Assembly: GCA_964348095.1 (NCBI GenBank)
Contig: CAYGBK010000057.1
Coordinates: 19,011-83,010 of the forward strand
Reading direction: 5' to 3'
Length of the DNA: 64,000 nt
Origin: WVXP01 sp964348095
Lineage (GTDB): Bacteria; Desulfobacterota; BSN033; WVXP01
A model generated the notes under the pieces. That model was not told where the DNA came from. It ran no database searches and saw only the letters and a list, made by a program, of their open reading frames with translations. The translations under genes were made by a program, and so were the position numbers. The number at the start of each line of letters is the position of its first letter. Position 1 is the first letter of the stretch. Positions 27,043-36,231 of this stretch are shown piece by piece.

Positions 27043-29265
27043 TTATACCTTGTTAATCAAGACCTCTCTAGGTTTCACTCCGTCTGACGGGCCGACGACT
27101 CCCTCTGCTTCCATGCGCTCAACAATCCTGGCTGCTCGGTTGTACCCAATACGGAAACGCCTCTGAATCAACGAGATAGAAGCCTGGCCAGTTTCAGCGA
27201 CAAAATCGACAGCCTCATCATACTTCTCATCGTAATCCTCTTCATCTGCACGGGCATCCCTTGCCCGCTTCTCTTCAATAATGGACGTGTCATAATCGGG
27301 TTTTCCTTGTTTCTTCAAAAAATCGACAACCCTTCGTATTTCGACCTCCGAAAGAAAGGCGCCGTGGACACGCATCATTTTTGAGCTTCCAGGGGGAAGA
27401 AACAACATGTCACCGTTGCCCAAAAGATGCTCTGCCCCGATCGTGTCCAGAATGGTCCTCGAATCTATCTTTGAAGAGACCTGAAAAGAAATCCTAGCAG
27501 GGAAATTTGCTTTGATAATGCCAGTGATCACATCGACTGAGGGTCTCTGGGTAGCCAGTATCAAATGAATACCCACCGCCCGTGCCATCTGAGCCAGACG
27601 GGTGATAGCCTCCTCCACTTCTCGTGAGGAAACCATCATCAGATCGGCAAGCTCGTCGACCACGACAACGATGTATGGCAGCCTTTCAAGCTCCTCTACT
27701 CCCCCCTTTTCTTCCTCCTCGAGCATATCGCCACGTTTCCTATAGACTTGACTCACCCCATTCTTCTGGCGTTTCTCCACATGCCTGTTATACTGGTCTA
27801 TGTTTCGAACACCGCTCTCGGCCAGGATTTCGTAGCGTCTCTCCATTTCATCGACCAGCCAGCTCAAACCAAGGGCAGCCTTCTTCGGATTCGTAACCAC
27901 CGGGAGCAGGAGATGGGGAATTCCTTCGTATAGGGAAAGTTCTAACATCTTCGGATCGATCATAAGGAAACGAACCTCTTCAGGCTTACATTTAAAGAGA
28001 ATGCTGCAAACCATCGAATTGAGAAATACACTCTTGCCTGACCCTGTTGATCCAGCCACCAAAAGATGGGGCATCCGAACGAGGTCGATCACACTAGGCT
28101 CCCCAGAGATACCTACCCCTAAACAGATGGAGAGTTTTGTTCTCGATTCCTTGAATTCTTCAGACGTGACGATCTGCTGGAGGTGGACCGTTCGCCGCAC
28201 TTTATTCGGGATCTCGATTCCCACAACGGCCTTCCCCGGGATAGGAGCGACAATTCGAATGCTCACAGCACTGAGGGCGAGCGCCAAATCATCGGCCAGA
28301 CCCACGATCTTGCTCACCTTCACCCCTGGAGCCGGTTCGAATTCAAAAAGAGTGATCACGGGACCAGGCCGAACTTCCACGACCTTTCCCTCAACCCCGT
28401 AGTCCTTTAGTTTCTTCTCAAGGATCTCGGAGTTCATGATAAGGCTCTGCTTGTCCACCTTCACCCCATCATCACTCGGTGTGTCGAGAAGAGATACAGG
28501 AGGAAGATGGAACAGACCCTCCGCCTGCAAAAACTCAAATTCCTCTTGGAGTAGGGGGATCTCTTCTTGCCTCCTGACCCTCGGAGACACCCGCACTCGC
28601 GTCACCTCCTCACCTCTCTCCTTACGGCGAGATTTCTTCTCCACCCCCACTCGCCTCTCCCTCCCAATCTGCTCAAGGCGAACCATCACAAGAATTCGAG
28701 CTCTCCGCACCCCGTCTTTCACTAACTGGATCAGATCGACAGAGAGCTGTGACAAGGACAGGCCTGTCGCCATCACGGTAGATAGAATCAGGAGGAAAAT
28801 GATGAGGGAAGAAGTGCCAAAGCGGCCCAGATAGGCCAAGGAGGCTCCAGAGAGCAACTCTCCAAAAGCACCGCCGCTAATCACCTCCTGGCCTTGTATA
28901 ACTACGTCCTTCATCCACGTTCCAAAACCGAGAGAAAGAGACAGAACGAGAAGGACAACGCCTCCCGCCCTAACGACAATCTGACCACCCTTTTTTCGGA
29001 GAAAGACCAAGAGTGCAACCCATACAAATCCGGGCGGAAGCAGGTAGGCGGCAAGTCCAAGAATCTGCATAAAAAGATCTGCCCCATACGACCCAGCAAT
29101 CCCTGCGAGATTGTGAATCTCCCCCTCTTTCCCAATATGTTCAACATTGAGGGAAGGATCCGAAGGGTGATACGAATAAAGGGCCACCCCGAGAAAAAAC
29201 GCAACACCAAGCAAGATAAGGCCAAGGATTTCGGATCCTATCCCTTTCTCTCTATGATCATCCAT
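27043..29265 (-). CDS. ftsK: DNA translocase FtsK
   Basis: 740 residues. Four N-terminal membrane segments (roughly 11-31, 65-90, 100-117, 150-175) anchor it at the septum. A charged linker leads to the RecA-like motor with Walker A GSTGSGKS (405-412) and Walker B YIVVVVDELADLMM. The C-terminal winged-helix gamma domain (EKYDEAVDFVAETGQASISL, RRFRIGYNRAARIVERMEAE) reads KOPS and activates XerD. It pumps chromosome dimers during division. GAGGCG lies 5 bases before the ATG, and plsC ends 9 bp upstream. Confidence 0.95.
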   Translation of the reverse strand: MDDHREKGIGSEILGLILLGVAFFLGVALYSYHPSDPSLNVEHIGKEGEIHNLAGIAGSYGADLFMQILGLAAYLLPPGFVWVALLVFLRKKGGQIVVRAGGVVLLVLSLSLGFGTWMKDVVIQGQEVISGGAFGELLSGASLAYLGRFGTSSLIIFLLILSTVMATGLSLSQLSVDLIQLVKDGVRRARILVMVRLEQIGRERRVGVEKKSRRKERGEEVTRVRVSPRVRRQEEIPLLQEEFEFLQAEGLFHLPPVSLLDTPSDDGVKVDKQSLIMNSEILEKKLKDYGVEGKVVEVRPGPVITLFEFEPAPGVKVSKIVGLADDLALALSAVSIRIVAPIPGKAVVGIEIPNKVRRTVHLQQIVTSEEFKESRTKLSICLGVGISGEPSVIDLVRMPHLLVAGSTGSGKSVFLNSMVCSILFKCKPEEVRFLMIDPKMLELSLYEGIPHLLLPVVTNPKKAALGLSWLVDEMERRYEILAESGVRNIDQYNRHVEKRQKNGVSQVYRKRGDMLEEEEKGGVEELERLPYIVVVVDELADLMMVSSREVEEAITRLAQMARAVGIHLILATQRPSVDVITGIIKANFPARISFQVSSKIDSRTILDTIGAEHLLGNGDMLFLPPGSSKMMRVHGAFLSEVEIRRVVDFLKKQGKPDYDTSIIEEKRARDARADEEDYDEKYDEAVDFVAETGQASISLIQRRFRIGYNRAARIVERMEAEGVVGPSDGVKPREVLINKV

Positions 29266-29274
29266 CGTATCGCC

Positions 29275-29985
29275 TCAACGTGCCTTGGTGCCTTCAATGG
29301 CCTCTTTGACATTATCCATGAGACTGTCTCGGTCAGCCATGCTCTTGTCATGTGTTGAGATTGGTTTGCCGATGGCTATTTCGATCTCTCCAGGTTTCAG
29401 TCGAAAGGAATCCCTAGGAAGGACTTCCCGGCTTCCCCGAATTGATATGGGAATGATGGGAACACCAGCCTTGATCGCTAGGGTGAACCCACCCTTTTTG
29501 AAGGGATGGATCTTCCCGTCAGGGCTCCGTGTCCCCTCAGGGAATATCAACACGGAGGCACCCTCCCGGATCTTGGTTACTGCATTTTCGATACTTTCGA
29601 GAGCCTTTTTCTTGCCCCTACGGTCAATGCTAATATAACCGGCGGCTCCCATCGCCCATCCAAAGATGGGTATTCTGAACAACTCCTCTTTGGCCAACCA
29701 TTTGAAATGAATGGGCAGATAGGCCAGCAGAGCGAAGATATCAAAGGCTCCCTGATGGTTCGCCATGAGGATATAAGGTCTTCCTCTGTCAATGTGGTCT
29801 ACACCGGATAGCACCACATGAACTCCGCTGCTCCTTGTAATCAGCCATCCCCAAGCTCGTGCATAGTTGTGGACAACTCTCCCTTTGAGATCAAAAGGAA
29901 ACGTCAAGAACCCCAGCGTCGACAACACGATAGTGCTGACAACCAGGCAGATCAGTCCGAGAGTTGTCCAAAGAAGCCTTTTTAT
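29275..29985 (-). CDS. plsC: 1-acyl-sn-glycerol-3-phosphate acyltransferase, apparent AUA start
   Basis: The enzyme acylates lysophosphatidic acid in phospholipid synthesis. Motifs: NHQGAFD (HX4D catalytic motif), FPEGTRSPDG and VPIIPISIRG. The first normal start codons are GTG 29931 and TTG 29928, but these cut the usual N-terminal membrane segment. The frame continues upstream to KRLLWTTLGLICLVVSTIVL preceded by ATA at 29985, behind GGGGGGAAGAG and overlapping the cooC stop as ATAA, where ATGA would be expected. I therefore place the start at ATA 29985 (236 aa). A sequencing error is the main alternative. Confidence 0.85.
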   Translation of the reverse strand: MKRLLWTTLGLICLVVSTIVLSTLGFLTFPFDLKGRVVHNYARAWGWLITRSSGVHVVLSGVDHIDRGRPYILMANHQGAFDIFALLAYLPIHFKWLAKEELFRIPIFGWAMGAAGYISIDRRGKKKALESIENAVTKIREGASVLIFPEGTRSPDGKIHPFKKGGFTLAIKAGVPIIPISIRGSREVLPRDSFRLKPGEIEIAIGKPISTHDKSMADRDSLMDNVKEAIEGTKAR

Positions 29986-30758
29986 CTCTTCCCCCCCATA
30001 CGGTCAGCAATCATCCTGACTTCCTTTCTTATGTTCTCATCGAGATCGTACGGGGATACCCCGAGGCGGTCCGCTTCCAGGACCTTAGCGCTAAAGCTAA
30101 GGTACCCAAGGATCTCAAACTCACCTCCCAGATTCTCCTCGATGATTCGCCTGTCTTGTTCCGATGTGATTTTGTTCCCAACAACGTAGATTGTCGTGAT
30201 TCCGAGATCCTTCGCAAGCCGCTTGATCTGCTCTGCCGTTCCGAAGCTTCTCAAACCCGGTTCGACAACGACGGTAAAGGTGTCCATGTAACCCGTCGAT
30301 CCTCGACTCAGATGTTCTAAGCCTGCTTCCAAATCAACAATAACCGCTTCATCCCTGGCTACAAAAAGGTGACTCATCAGATTCTTCAGAAGAACATTTT
30401 CAGGACAGAAACAGCCGCTCCCCCCGGACAGAACGCCTCCCAGGACCAAGAGTTTGACCCCTTTGTGATTCACACTATACTCATCAGGTATATCATCCAC
30501 CTTCGGGTTCAACTTGAACATTCCACCAAATGTCCCTTTTTTGCTGGCAGTCCGTTCCTCAACAAGATCGGTCCTTTGAGCAAGGGGAATCAATCCTGAA
30601 AGCGCCTCTTTTGGGATCCCAAGAGCCGAGGCTAGATTCGCATCCATATCAGCATCAATAGCGAGGACTTTTCTCCCCTCCTCAGCAAGAAGACGAGCCA
30701 TCACTCCCGCCAGAGTGGTTTTGCCAACACCGCCTTTTCCGGAGATCGCGACCTTCAC
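29982..30758 (-). CDS. cooC: CooC-type ATPase (CO dehydrogenase nickel insertion)
   Basis: 258 residues of the MinD/ParA-like P-loop family. It has the deviant Walker A SGKGGVGKTT (6-15), Walker A' VLAIDADMDAN, and the Cys116-Phe-Cys118-Pro-Glu-Asn motif that binds metal at the dimer interface of CooC proteins. The nucleotide-specificity region is VVGNKI. CooC helps insert nickel into the CO dehydrogenase C-cluster. No CODH gene is adjacent. Its 3' end overlaps the plsC start, so the two are coupled. Confidence 0.88.
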   Translation of the reverse strand: MKVAISGKGGVGKTTLAGVMARLLAEEGRKVLAIDADMDANLASALGIPKEALSGLIPLAQRTDLVEERTASKKGTFGGMFKLNPKVDDIPDEYSVNHKGVKLLVLGGVLSGGSGCFCPENVLLKNLMSHLFVARDEAVIVDLEAGLEHLSRGSTGYMDTFTVVVEPGLRSFGTAEQIKRLAKDLGITTIYVVGNKITSEQDRRIIEENLGGEFEILGYLSFSAKVLEADRLGVSPYDLDENIRKEVRMIADRMGGKR

Positions 30759-30904
30759 TATGGCCTCCTAGAAGCTATCTAACACGGCCCCTAGACCTTG
30801 TCAAGCAAGGCACGGCGCGCTTTTCACCGTAATCCGTCCGTTGATTCAGTCCCAGGTTCGATGTGAGAGGCTTGGGAAACTGGAGAAGGGAACTCTAAAA
30901 CAAG

Positions 30905-31085
30905 AGTCTTTGCTTCTAGTCCGTTGTCCGTATTTCGTGGCATGAAGATTAGGATTTACGTATCCACGGCTATTCAGGTAACGGGCCCAGGGCGTTTCAT
31001 TTTCAATCGAATGACGTGAATAGTAGTTACAACTGACCACTGACAACCGACAATTGACAGCACCAACAAAAGCTTCTGAGCAGTA
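30905..31085 (-). repeat. Dispersed repeat B, copy 2
   Basis: Inverted partner of 3314-3510 (see there). It fills most of the gap 30759-31110 between cooC and the aminotransferase gene. The rest of the gap shows nothing I can name. Confidence 0.7.
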
Positions 31086-31110
31086 AAGAGCGACTTTTCT
31101 GAGAGCTCTC

Positions 31111-32265
31111 TTAGGAAAGCTTCTTCAGGGCCCCTTCCATTCGATCAAACGCCTCCTCGAGGACAGAAAGGGCAGTTGCCAGATTGATCCGAATATGGCC
31201 CTCACCATCCGGACCAAAATCCGAGCCACTCTGGACAATCACCCGGGCCTCCTTTCTTAGATAATCCGTCACCTTTCGGCTGGTCATTCCGAAAGAAGAC
31301 AGATTGGGGAAAACAAAAGGGGTTGCCTTGGGTGTTGGACACCACACCCCTGGAATCTCCAAGAATCTCTTGAGGGCAAAATCGCGCATCCTCATCAAAT
31401 GGGACGTCAATGCACTGAGCCAGCCGCTTCCGTGAACCAGAGCGGCTTTGGCCGCGGCCTGGGCAAGCGTGTCGGTATGAACGATCATTCCATGGAGTCG
31501 TTTCTTCAATTCTTTCATATGCCTGCCACGACTGACGATATAGGCAATTCGAAACCCGGCAATGCCAAAAGCCTTGCTGAAACCAAAAACGGTTAGGCTC
31601 CTTTGGAAAAGATCCGGACTCAAGGATGCAAAACTCACATGATCACCCTCGAAAATCATATCTTCATAGAGTTCATCGACGAATACGAATAGGTCATTTT
31701 CCTCAGCGATCCTTCCAACGGCCTCTAGTTCCTCCTTCGTGAAAACCTTTCCAGTTGGGTTGTGAGGATTACACACCATCAGAAGTCGAGTCCGTGGCGT
31801 AATCCGGCGCCTTAAGTCGTCTAGGTCTAAGGCGAGTTTGCGGGAAAAATCCACAGGGTTGTAGACCGGTGCGCCCCGGGCGTTCTCAATATTTTCTATG
31901 AACGGTGGGTAGACGGGCGCAGGACAAATGACGGCCTCATCGCCGGGGCTGAGGGCATAGTGGCAGGCCAAAAAGACGGCAAACATGGTACCCGGAATCA
32001 TATGGACATCATCTGGGGTAACCCCGATCCGGTTCACTCGATTTATCTTTTCACAGACTACCTCTAACACATCAGGATCCCCGGCGTAGGCCCCATACGG
32101 GGTGCGATCCTCCTCGATGGCCCTCAGAATTCCCTCTTTGATCTCTTTTGGGACTCGGAAATCGATGTCTGCCACAGAAAGGGGGATGACGTCCTTCGCC
32201 CAGGGTGTCCATTTGAGCATCGCCCGACTTCGGAGGAATTCTTCATCGATACGATTGAAATTCAT
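31111..32265 (-). CDS. PLP-dependent aminotransferase / C-S lyase, MalY-PatB type
   Basis: 384 residues, fold type I. The N-terminus (LKWTPWAKDVIPLSVADIDF) is typical of MalY/PatB cystathionine beta-lyase-like enzymes. PLP-binding parts: NPHNPTGKVFTKEEL, DELYEDMIFEGD, and the Schiff-base lysine in LTVFGFSKAFGIAGFRIAYI. The C-terminal INLATAL carries the carboxylate-binding arginine (GHIRINLA). It could act as an aminotransferase or a beta-C-S lyase; this cannot be settled by reading. It stands alone between repeat B and birA. Confidence 0.85.
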   Translation of the reverse strand: MNFNRIDEEFLRSRAMLKWTPWAKDVIPLSVADIDFRVPKEIKEGILRAIEEDRTPYGAYAGDPDVLEVVCEKINRVNRIGVTPDDVHMIPGTMFAVFLACHYALSPGDEAVICPAPVYPPFIENIENARGAPVYNPVDFSRKLALDLDDLRRRITPRTRLLMVCNPHNPTGKVFTKEELEAVGRIAEENDLFVFVDELYEDMIFEGDHVSFASLSPDLFQRSLTVFGFSKAFGIAGFRIAYIVSRGRHMKELKKRLHGMIVHTDTLAQAAAKAALVHGSGWLSALTSHLMRMRDFALKRFLEIPGVWCPTPKATPFVFPNLSSFGMTSRKVTDYLRKEARVIVQSGSDFGPDGEGHIRINLATALSVLEEAFDRMEGALKKLS

Positions 32266-32455
32266 CGAGGGTATCCCCTGGAAACGGGTTTTAGCCGTCA
32301 GGTATCGGCTATCATCCGCAGAATCAAAAGCTATGACCGATAGTGGATCCGTCGAGGCGTCACGAGCTAGGTTTTCAGTCCACAGGATATCAAGAGAAAG
32401 GCCAGTTCGTGATTATCCTACGGAGATGGCCAACACGTTCGTCCCGCAGTTCGTG

Positions 32456-33484
32456 TCAATCATCGGAACGCTTTTCCCCCATTCCTGGTGGTTGAACCGA
32501 AGCCTTTGTGACATCACCGGCAATCACTCTCATCCTTTCTCCACTACTTTTGCGGAGTAAAAGAGTTCCATCATGGTCCAGACCCTCTACGACGCCCTGA
32601 TACACATCGTCAAAGGATTTCACCTCCAGGAAGGCTCCACGGATGCGCGCTAAGGACTCCCATTTCTGAACAACTGGGATGGCCCCCTGAAGCAAAAAGG
32701 CGTTGTACCAGGTCTCAATGCTTTCGAGAAGACGCCTTGTAAATTCGACCCTCGACACTGTGTGACCCAATTCTACCATCACGGAGGTAGCCTTTTCATG
32801 GATCTCCCGCGGTAGGGTCTCAGTGTCCAGGTTGAGATTCACCCCAAAACCGAGAACCACAAAGTCGACTCGATCCGTCTCTGCTTTCACTTCGTTGAGA
32901 AGTCCTGCGATCTTTTTTCCCCGCCGCAAAACATCGTTGGGCCATTTCAACTCAACATCGAGGGAGAAAGTATCGGATAGAACCTCTGCGGTTGAAATGG
33001 CGCCGAGATAGGTCAAAACCGGAACAAGCCTGGGGGGAATCAAGGGCCTGAGAATGACGGATAGATAAAGGTTCTTGCCATGAGGAGAAAACCATGCACG
33101 ATTCAAACGGCCTCGACCCTGAGTTTGGGACTCTGCAATCACAACCACCCCTTCCTGCGCTCCATGGAGGGCCATCTCATATGCCTTATCATTGGTTGAG
33201 GTTACCTCCTCAAAGGTGCAGATGTCTCCGATCAACCCAGCCGTCCGCAGGTTTCGTCTAATTTCGTGAGATGACAGCCGATCAGGCCTCTCGACCAGCA
33301 CATAGCCTTGATGGGGTTTGGCTTTGATTTCGTAACCATCATCCCTCAGTGCTTGGATGTGTTTCCAAATGGCGGCGCGTGACAGGCCAAACCGCCCGCT
33401 CAGATCCTCACCTGAAACGTAACCTCGCCTCTCTTCAAGAGCAGCGAGAATAGCCCTATTGAGTGAATAGTCTCGGGTTCTCAT
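32456..33484 (-). CDS. birA: Biotin-[acetyl-CoA-carboxylase] ligase / biotin repressor
   Basis: 342 residues. The N-terminal winged helix (LNRAILAALEERRGYVSGED, SRAAIWKHIQALRDDGYEI) marks the bifunctional repressor form. The ligase domain has the biotinyl-AMP loop ESQTQGRGRLNRAWFSP, LSVILRP, and LKWPNDVLRRGKKIAGLLNE. The C-terminal SH3-like domain includes SFDDVYQGVVEGLDHDGTLLLR. It attaches biotin to carboxylases and may repress biotin genes, but I see no BirA operator here. Confidence 0.92.
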   Translation of the reverse strand: MRTRDYSLNRAILAALEERRGYVSGEDLSGRFGLSRAAIWKHIQALRDDGYEIKAKPHQGYVLVERPDRLSSHEIRRNLRTAGLIGDICTFEEVTSTNDKAYEMALHGAQEGVVVIAESQTQGRGRLNRAWFSPHGKNLYLSVILRPLIPPRLVPVLTYLGAISTAEVLSDTFSLDVELKWPNDVLRRGKKIAGLLNEVKAETDRVDFVVLGFGVNLNLDTETLPREIHEKATSVMVELGHTVSRVEFTRRLLESIETWYNAFLLQGAIPVVQKWESLARIRGAFLEVKSFDDVYQGVVEGLDHDGTLLLRKSSGERMRVIAGDVTKASVQPPGMGEKRSDD

Positions 33485-33539
33485 GTGGGGTTTCTGACAT
33501 TCTTGTCAAGGTTCGACGATGAAACTAGGATTCAGCAGC

Positions 33540-33832
33540 CAGAAGTCAGGATTCAGAATCAAAAATAGAGGCATTGAAAACCCTTTTGCTAACCACTGAG
33601 ACACGGAGATCGCAGAGAATTGTTTCGTCTTTGCCCATCGGGAGACGGCGATGGCCGAAGACATGTCATCCCTGCCGGGACGAGGACCTGCCCTAAGGGC
33701 CGGGACTTTTCGTTTGCCGTAACTCCGGCAAACGAAAAAAGCAACTTCTCCGTGCCCTCGGTGACTCTGTGGTCGAAGGGACTGAAAGCTTGGCGGTCAT
33801 TCTAAGTCCATTCTGACTTCTGATTCCTGACT
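33540..33832 (+). repeat. Dispersed repeat C, copy 1, with conserved hairpin
   Basis: It matches 43812-44106 in inverted orientation at roughly 90% by eye. It contains a perfect 13-bp stem at 33707-33719/33726-33738 (TTTTCGTTTGCCG, 6-nt loop). Both ends are runs of TCAGGAGTCAGAAT-like units in opposite orientation, and ACCACTGAGACACGGAG lies near the left end. A 61-codon frame inside is the counterpart of a 67-codon frame in copy 2; I do not call it a gene. It fills most of the birA-fusA gap. Confidence 0.85.
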
Positions 33833-33867
33833 CCTGAACTCTGACTCCTGTCTTTTTTGCTCCTGAC

Positions 33868-35913
33868 CTATTGTTTTCCAACCCCTTTATCATATCGGGA
33901 GAACTGCATCGAAAACGTTCCCCGCCCCTGGCTCAGAGATCTTATGTCTGTAGAGTATCCGAACATCTGGGTCAGAGGACAGAGTGCCTGGACATGAGCA
34001 ACCTTTCCTTTTGGCGTAATCGCCTCCACATCACATTGTCGTGACTTCAGGTCCCCGATGACTTCTCCCATGAACTCCTCAGGAACCACGACATTCGTTG
34101 CCATAATAGGTTCGAGAAGAACGGGTTGTGCTTTCTCGCACCCCTCTCTCAGCGCACTGGAACCTGCAATTTGCAAAGCCTCAAGAGAGGGATTATCAGG
34201 ATCGAAATTAACCGCTAAGACTTCCACCTTGACATCGGTCAGGGGAAACCCCATCAGCGGTCCTACGGTCGCGGCATCTCTCACGCCCTCCTCGATAGCC
34301 TCGCTGGTCTCTCCAGGCAGTTTCTCCGGGGGAACGAGAGAGACAAAGTCAATTCCTCGGCCCCGTCCTTGAGGTGAAATCCGCAGCGTCACCTCTCCGA
34401 AAAGGCGGGTCTCATCGACCTGACGCAGGAACCTTCCAGTTTGCTTCACAGATGTCTCGATGGTCTCCCGATAGACTACCTGGGGACGGCCGACGTTTAC
34501 CGAAAGGCCGTATTCATTTCGCAGACGGGTAACGAGCACATCGAGGTGGAGTTCTCCCATCCCAGAAAGGATGGTTTGAGCCGTGTCCTCATCAAATCTC
34601 ACGACGAAGGTTGGATCCTCTTCAGCCAGCTTTTCAAGACTCATATTGAGCTTATCCTGGTCCTGGTTGGTTCGTGGCTCAACAGCAACAGACATGACCG
34701 GTTTGTAGAAATCGATTGGTTCGAGGAAAATAGGGGCTTTCTCCTCACAAAGGGTGTCACCCGTCGTCGTTTCTTTAAGTCCCATTACCGCGACTATATC
34801 TCCCGTGGACGCCTCATCGATTCTTTCCCGATGGTTGGCGTGCATTCGAAAGATCCTTGAGATTCTCTCTTTCGTTTCCAACCGGGGATTGTATGCCTGT
34901 CCGCCCACTTTCACCCGACCTGAGTATACTCTCACGTAAACCATTTTTCTTCCTTGTTCCATCATCACCTTGAAAGCCAGTGCCGCAAAGGGTTCTTGAT
35001 CATCCGCCGATCGAATATCTGATTTGTTCGTCTTCGGATTCTTCCCCGTAATGCCCGGAATGTCTAAAGGCGACGGCATGTAACGAACTACAGCGTCGAG
35101 AAGAGGCTGAATTCCCTTGTTCTTTAGCGCTGAACCACACAGAACCGGCACGACCTTCATACCCACGGTGGCTTTCCGGATTGCCATCAATATCTCTGAT
35201 TCCGTAATCGGTTCTCCCTCGAGATATTTCTCGGTCAAGGCATCATCAGTTTCTGCCACAGCCTCGACCAGACGAGCACGATACTCCTCGGCTTCTGTCT
35301 GATGAGATTCAGGAATCTCAGCTTCCGAGTAGGAGGCCCCGAGGGTTTCTTCATGCCACACAACCGCCTTGAAACTGACCAAATCGATAACCCCACGGAA
35401 TTTGTCCTCCATCCCCAAGGGCAGTTGAATCAACAGGGGTTTTGTGCCGAGCCGATCGATCATCATTTTCACCGTTCCATGGAAATCGGCTCCCACTCGA
35501 TCCATTTTGTTGATAAAGGCAACCTTTGGAACGTTGTATTTATCTGCCTGGTGCCAAACGGTCTCGGATTGGGGTTCAACACCTTCAACAGCAGAAAAGA
35601 CGACCACCGCCCCGTCGAGAACGCGGAGGGCTCGCTCAACCTCGATCGTGAAGTCGACATGGCCGGGTGTGTCGATGATGTGAATATCATGTCCATCCCA
35701 CATACACGTAGTCACCGCAGAGGTTATGGTAATCCCTCGCTCCTGCTCCAACTGCATCCAATCCATGACCGTATCACCATCATGGACCTCTCCCATCCGA
35801 TGGGTCCGCCCAGTGTAGTAAAGAACCCGCTCAGTAACGGTGGTTTTTCCCGCATCGATATGGGCAACAAATCCGATATTTCTAGTCTTGTCGAGCTTTT
35901 TTCGAGATGCCAT
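33868..35913 (-). CDS. fusA: Elongation factor G
   Basis: 681 residues, full-length translocase GTPase. G1 AHIDAGKTT, switch I region QERGITITSA, G3 DTPGHVDFT, G4 NKMD, G5 GSALKNKG, followed by domains II-V (MGELHLDVLVTRLRNEYGL; GEVIGDLKSRQCDVEAITPK; PLTQMFGYSTDIRSLSQGRG). It catalyses mRNA-tRNA translocation and, with RRF, ribosome recycling. It stands alone here, not in a str operon with rpsL/rpsG/tuf, so a second EF-G copy elsewhere is likely. Confidence 0.93.
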   Translation of the reverse strand: MASRKKLDKTRNIGFVAHIDAGKTTVTERVLYYTGRTHRMGEVHDGDTVMDWMQLEQERGITITSAVTTCMWDGHDIHIIDTPGHVDFTIEVERALRVLDGAVVVFSAVEGVEPQSETVWHQADKYNVPKVAFINKMDRVGADFHGTVKMMIDRLGTKPLLIQLPLGMEDKFRGVIDLVSFKAVVWHEETLGASYSEAEIPESHQTEAEEYRARLVEAVAETDDALTEKYLEGEPITESEILMAIRKATVGMKVVPVLCGSALKNKGIQPLLDAVVRYMPSPLDIPGITGKNPKTNKSDIRSADDQEPFAALAFKVMMEQGRKMVYVRVYSGRVKVGGQAYNPRLETKERISRIFRMHANHRERIDEASTGDIVAVMGLKETTTGDTLCEEKAPIFLEPIDFYKPVMSVAVEPRTNQDQDKLNMSLEKLAEEDPTFVVRFDEDTAQTILSGMGELHLDVLVTRLRNEYGLSVNVGRPQVVYRETIETSVKQTGRFLRQVDETRLFGEVTLRISPQGRGRGIDFVSLVPPEKLPGETSEAIEEGVRDAATVGPLMGFPLTDVKVEVLAVNFDPDNPSLEALQIAGSSALREGCEKAQPVLLEPIMATNVVVPEEFMGEVIGDLKSRQCDVEAITPKGKVAHVQALCPLTQMFGYSTDIRSLSQGRGTFSMQFSRYDKGVGKQ

Positions 35914-36132
35914 ACGCTGTGCCTGAGAGAGTTCTTAGCCTCGTTGGTCAGCCAAAGGGCCACGGAAGCCCCAGTAATCTTTCGCTTTTTTGCGGCATAT
36001 TAAGAGGTTCCCCTCAAAAAGTCAAGCCAGCCAACAAATAGCCAGGAAGAATGACGCCCCAATCACATGCCAAAAGACCGTTGATCTCTATTGGGGTGGC
36101 TAGACCTGTTCCGGGTACGGGTCCGATCTCTC

Positions 36133-36161
36133 TTGCATTTTTCGATTCAATCTGTTACTAT
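36133..36161 (+). promoter_or_regulatory. Sigma-70-type promoter for the lipoprotein/carD unit
   Basis: TTGCAT (36133-36138), 17 nt, TACTAT (36156-36161). The RNA would start near 36168. This excludes the longest reading of the downstream gene (from 36091) and supports the TTG at 36232. Confidence 0.6.
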
Positions 36162-36231
36162 TTCTTATCTCCTCGCGCATCTTTCGCTTTACTGCGTGTC
36201 TTTCGCTTTGCTCCAAAAAGGGGAGAATGTT

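Noticed and set aside
33620..33805. 61-codon frame in repeat C, with a 67-codon counterpart at 43824-44027
   Set aside because: Similarity of the two frames follows from the DNA repeat; both cross the hairpin stem, and differences do not favour silent positions.
35302..36003. Long frame antisense to fusA
   Set aside because: Mirror of the fusA codon pattern; EF-G is unmistakable on the other strand.
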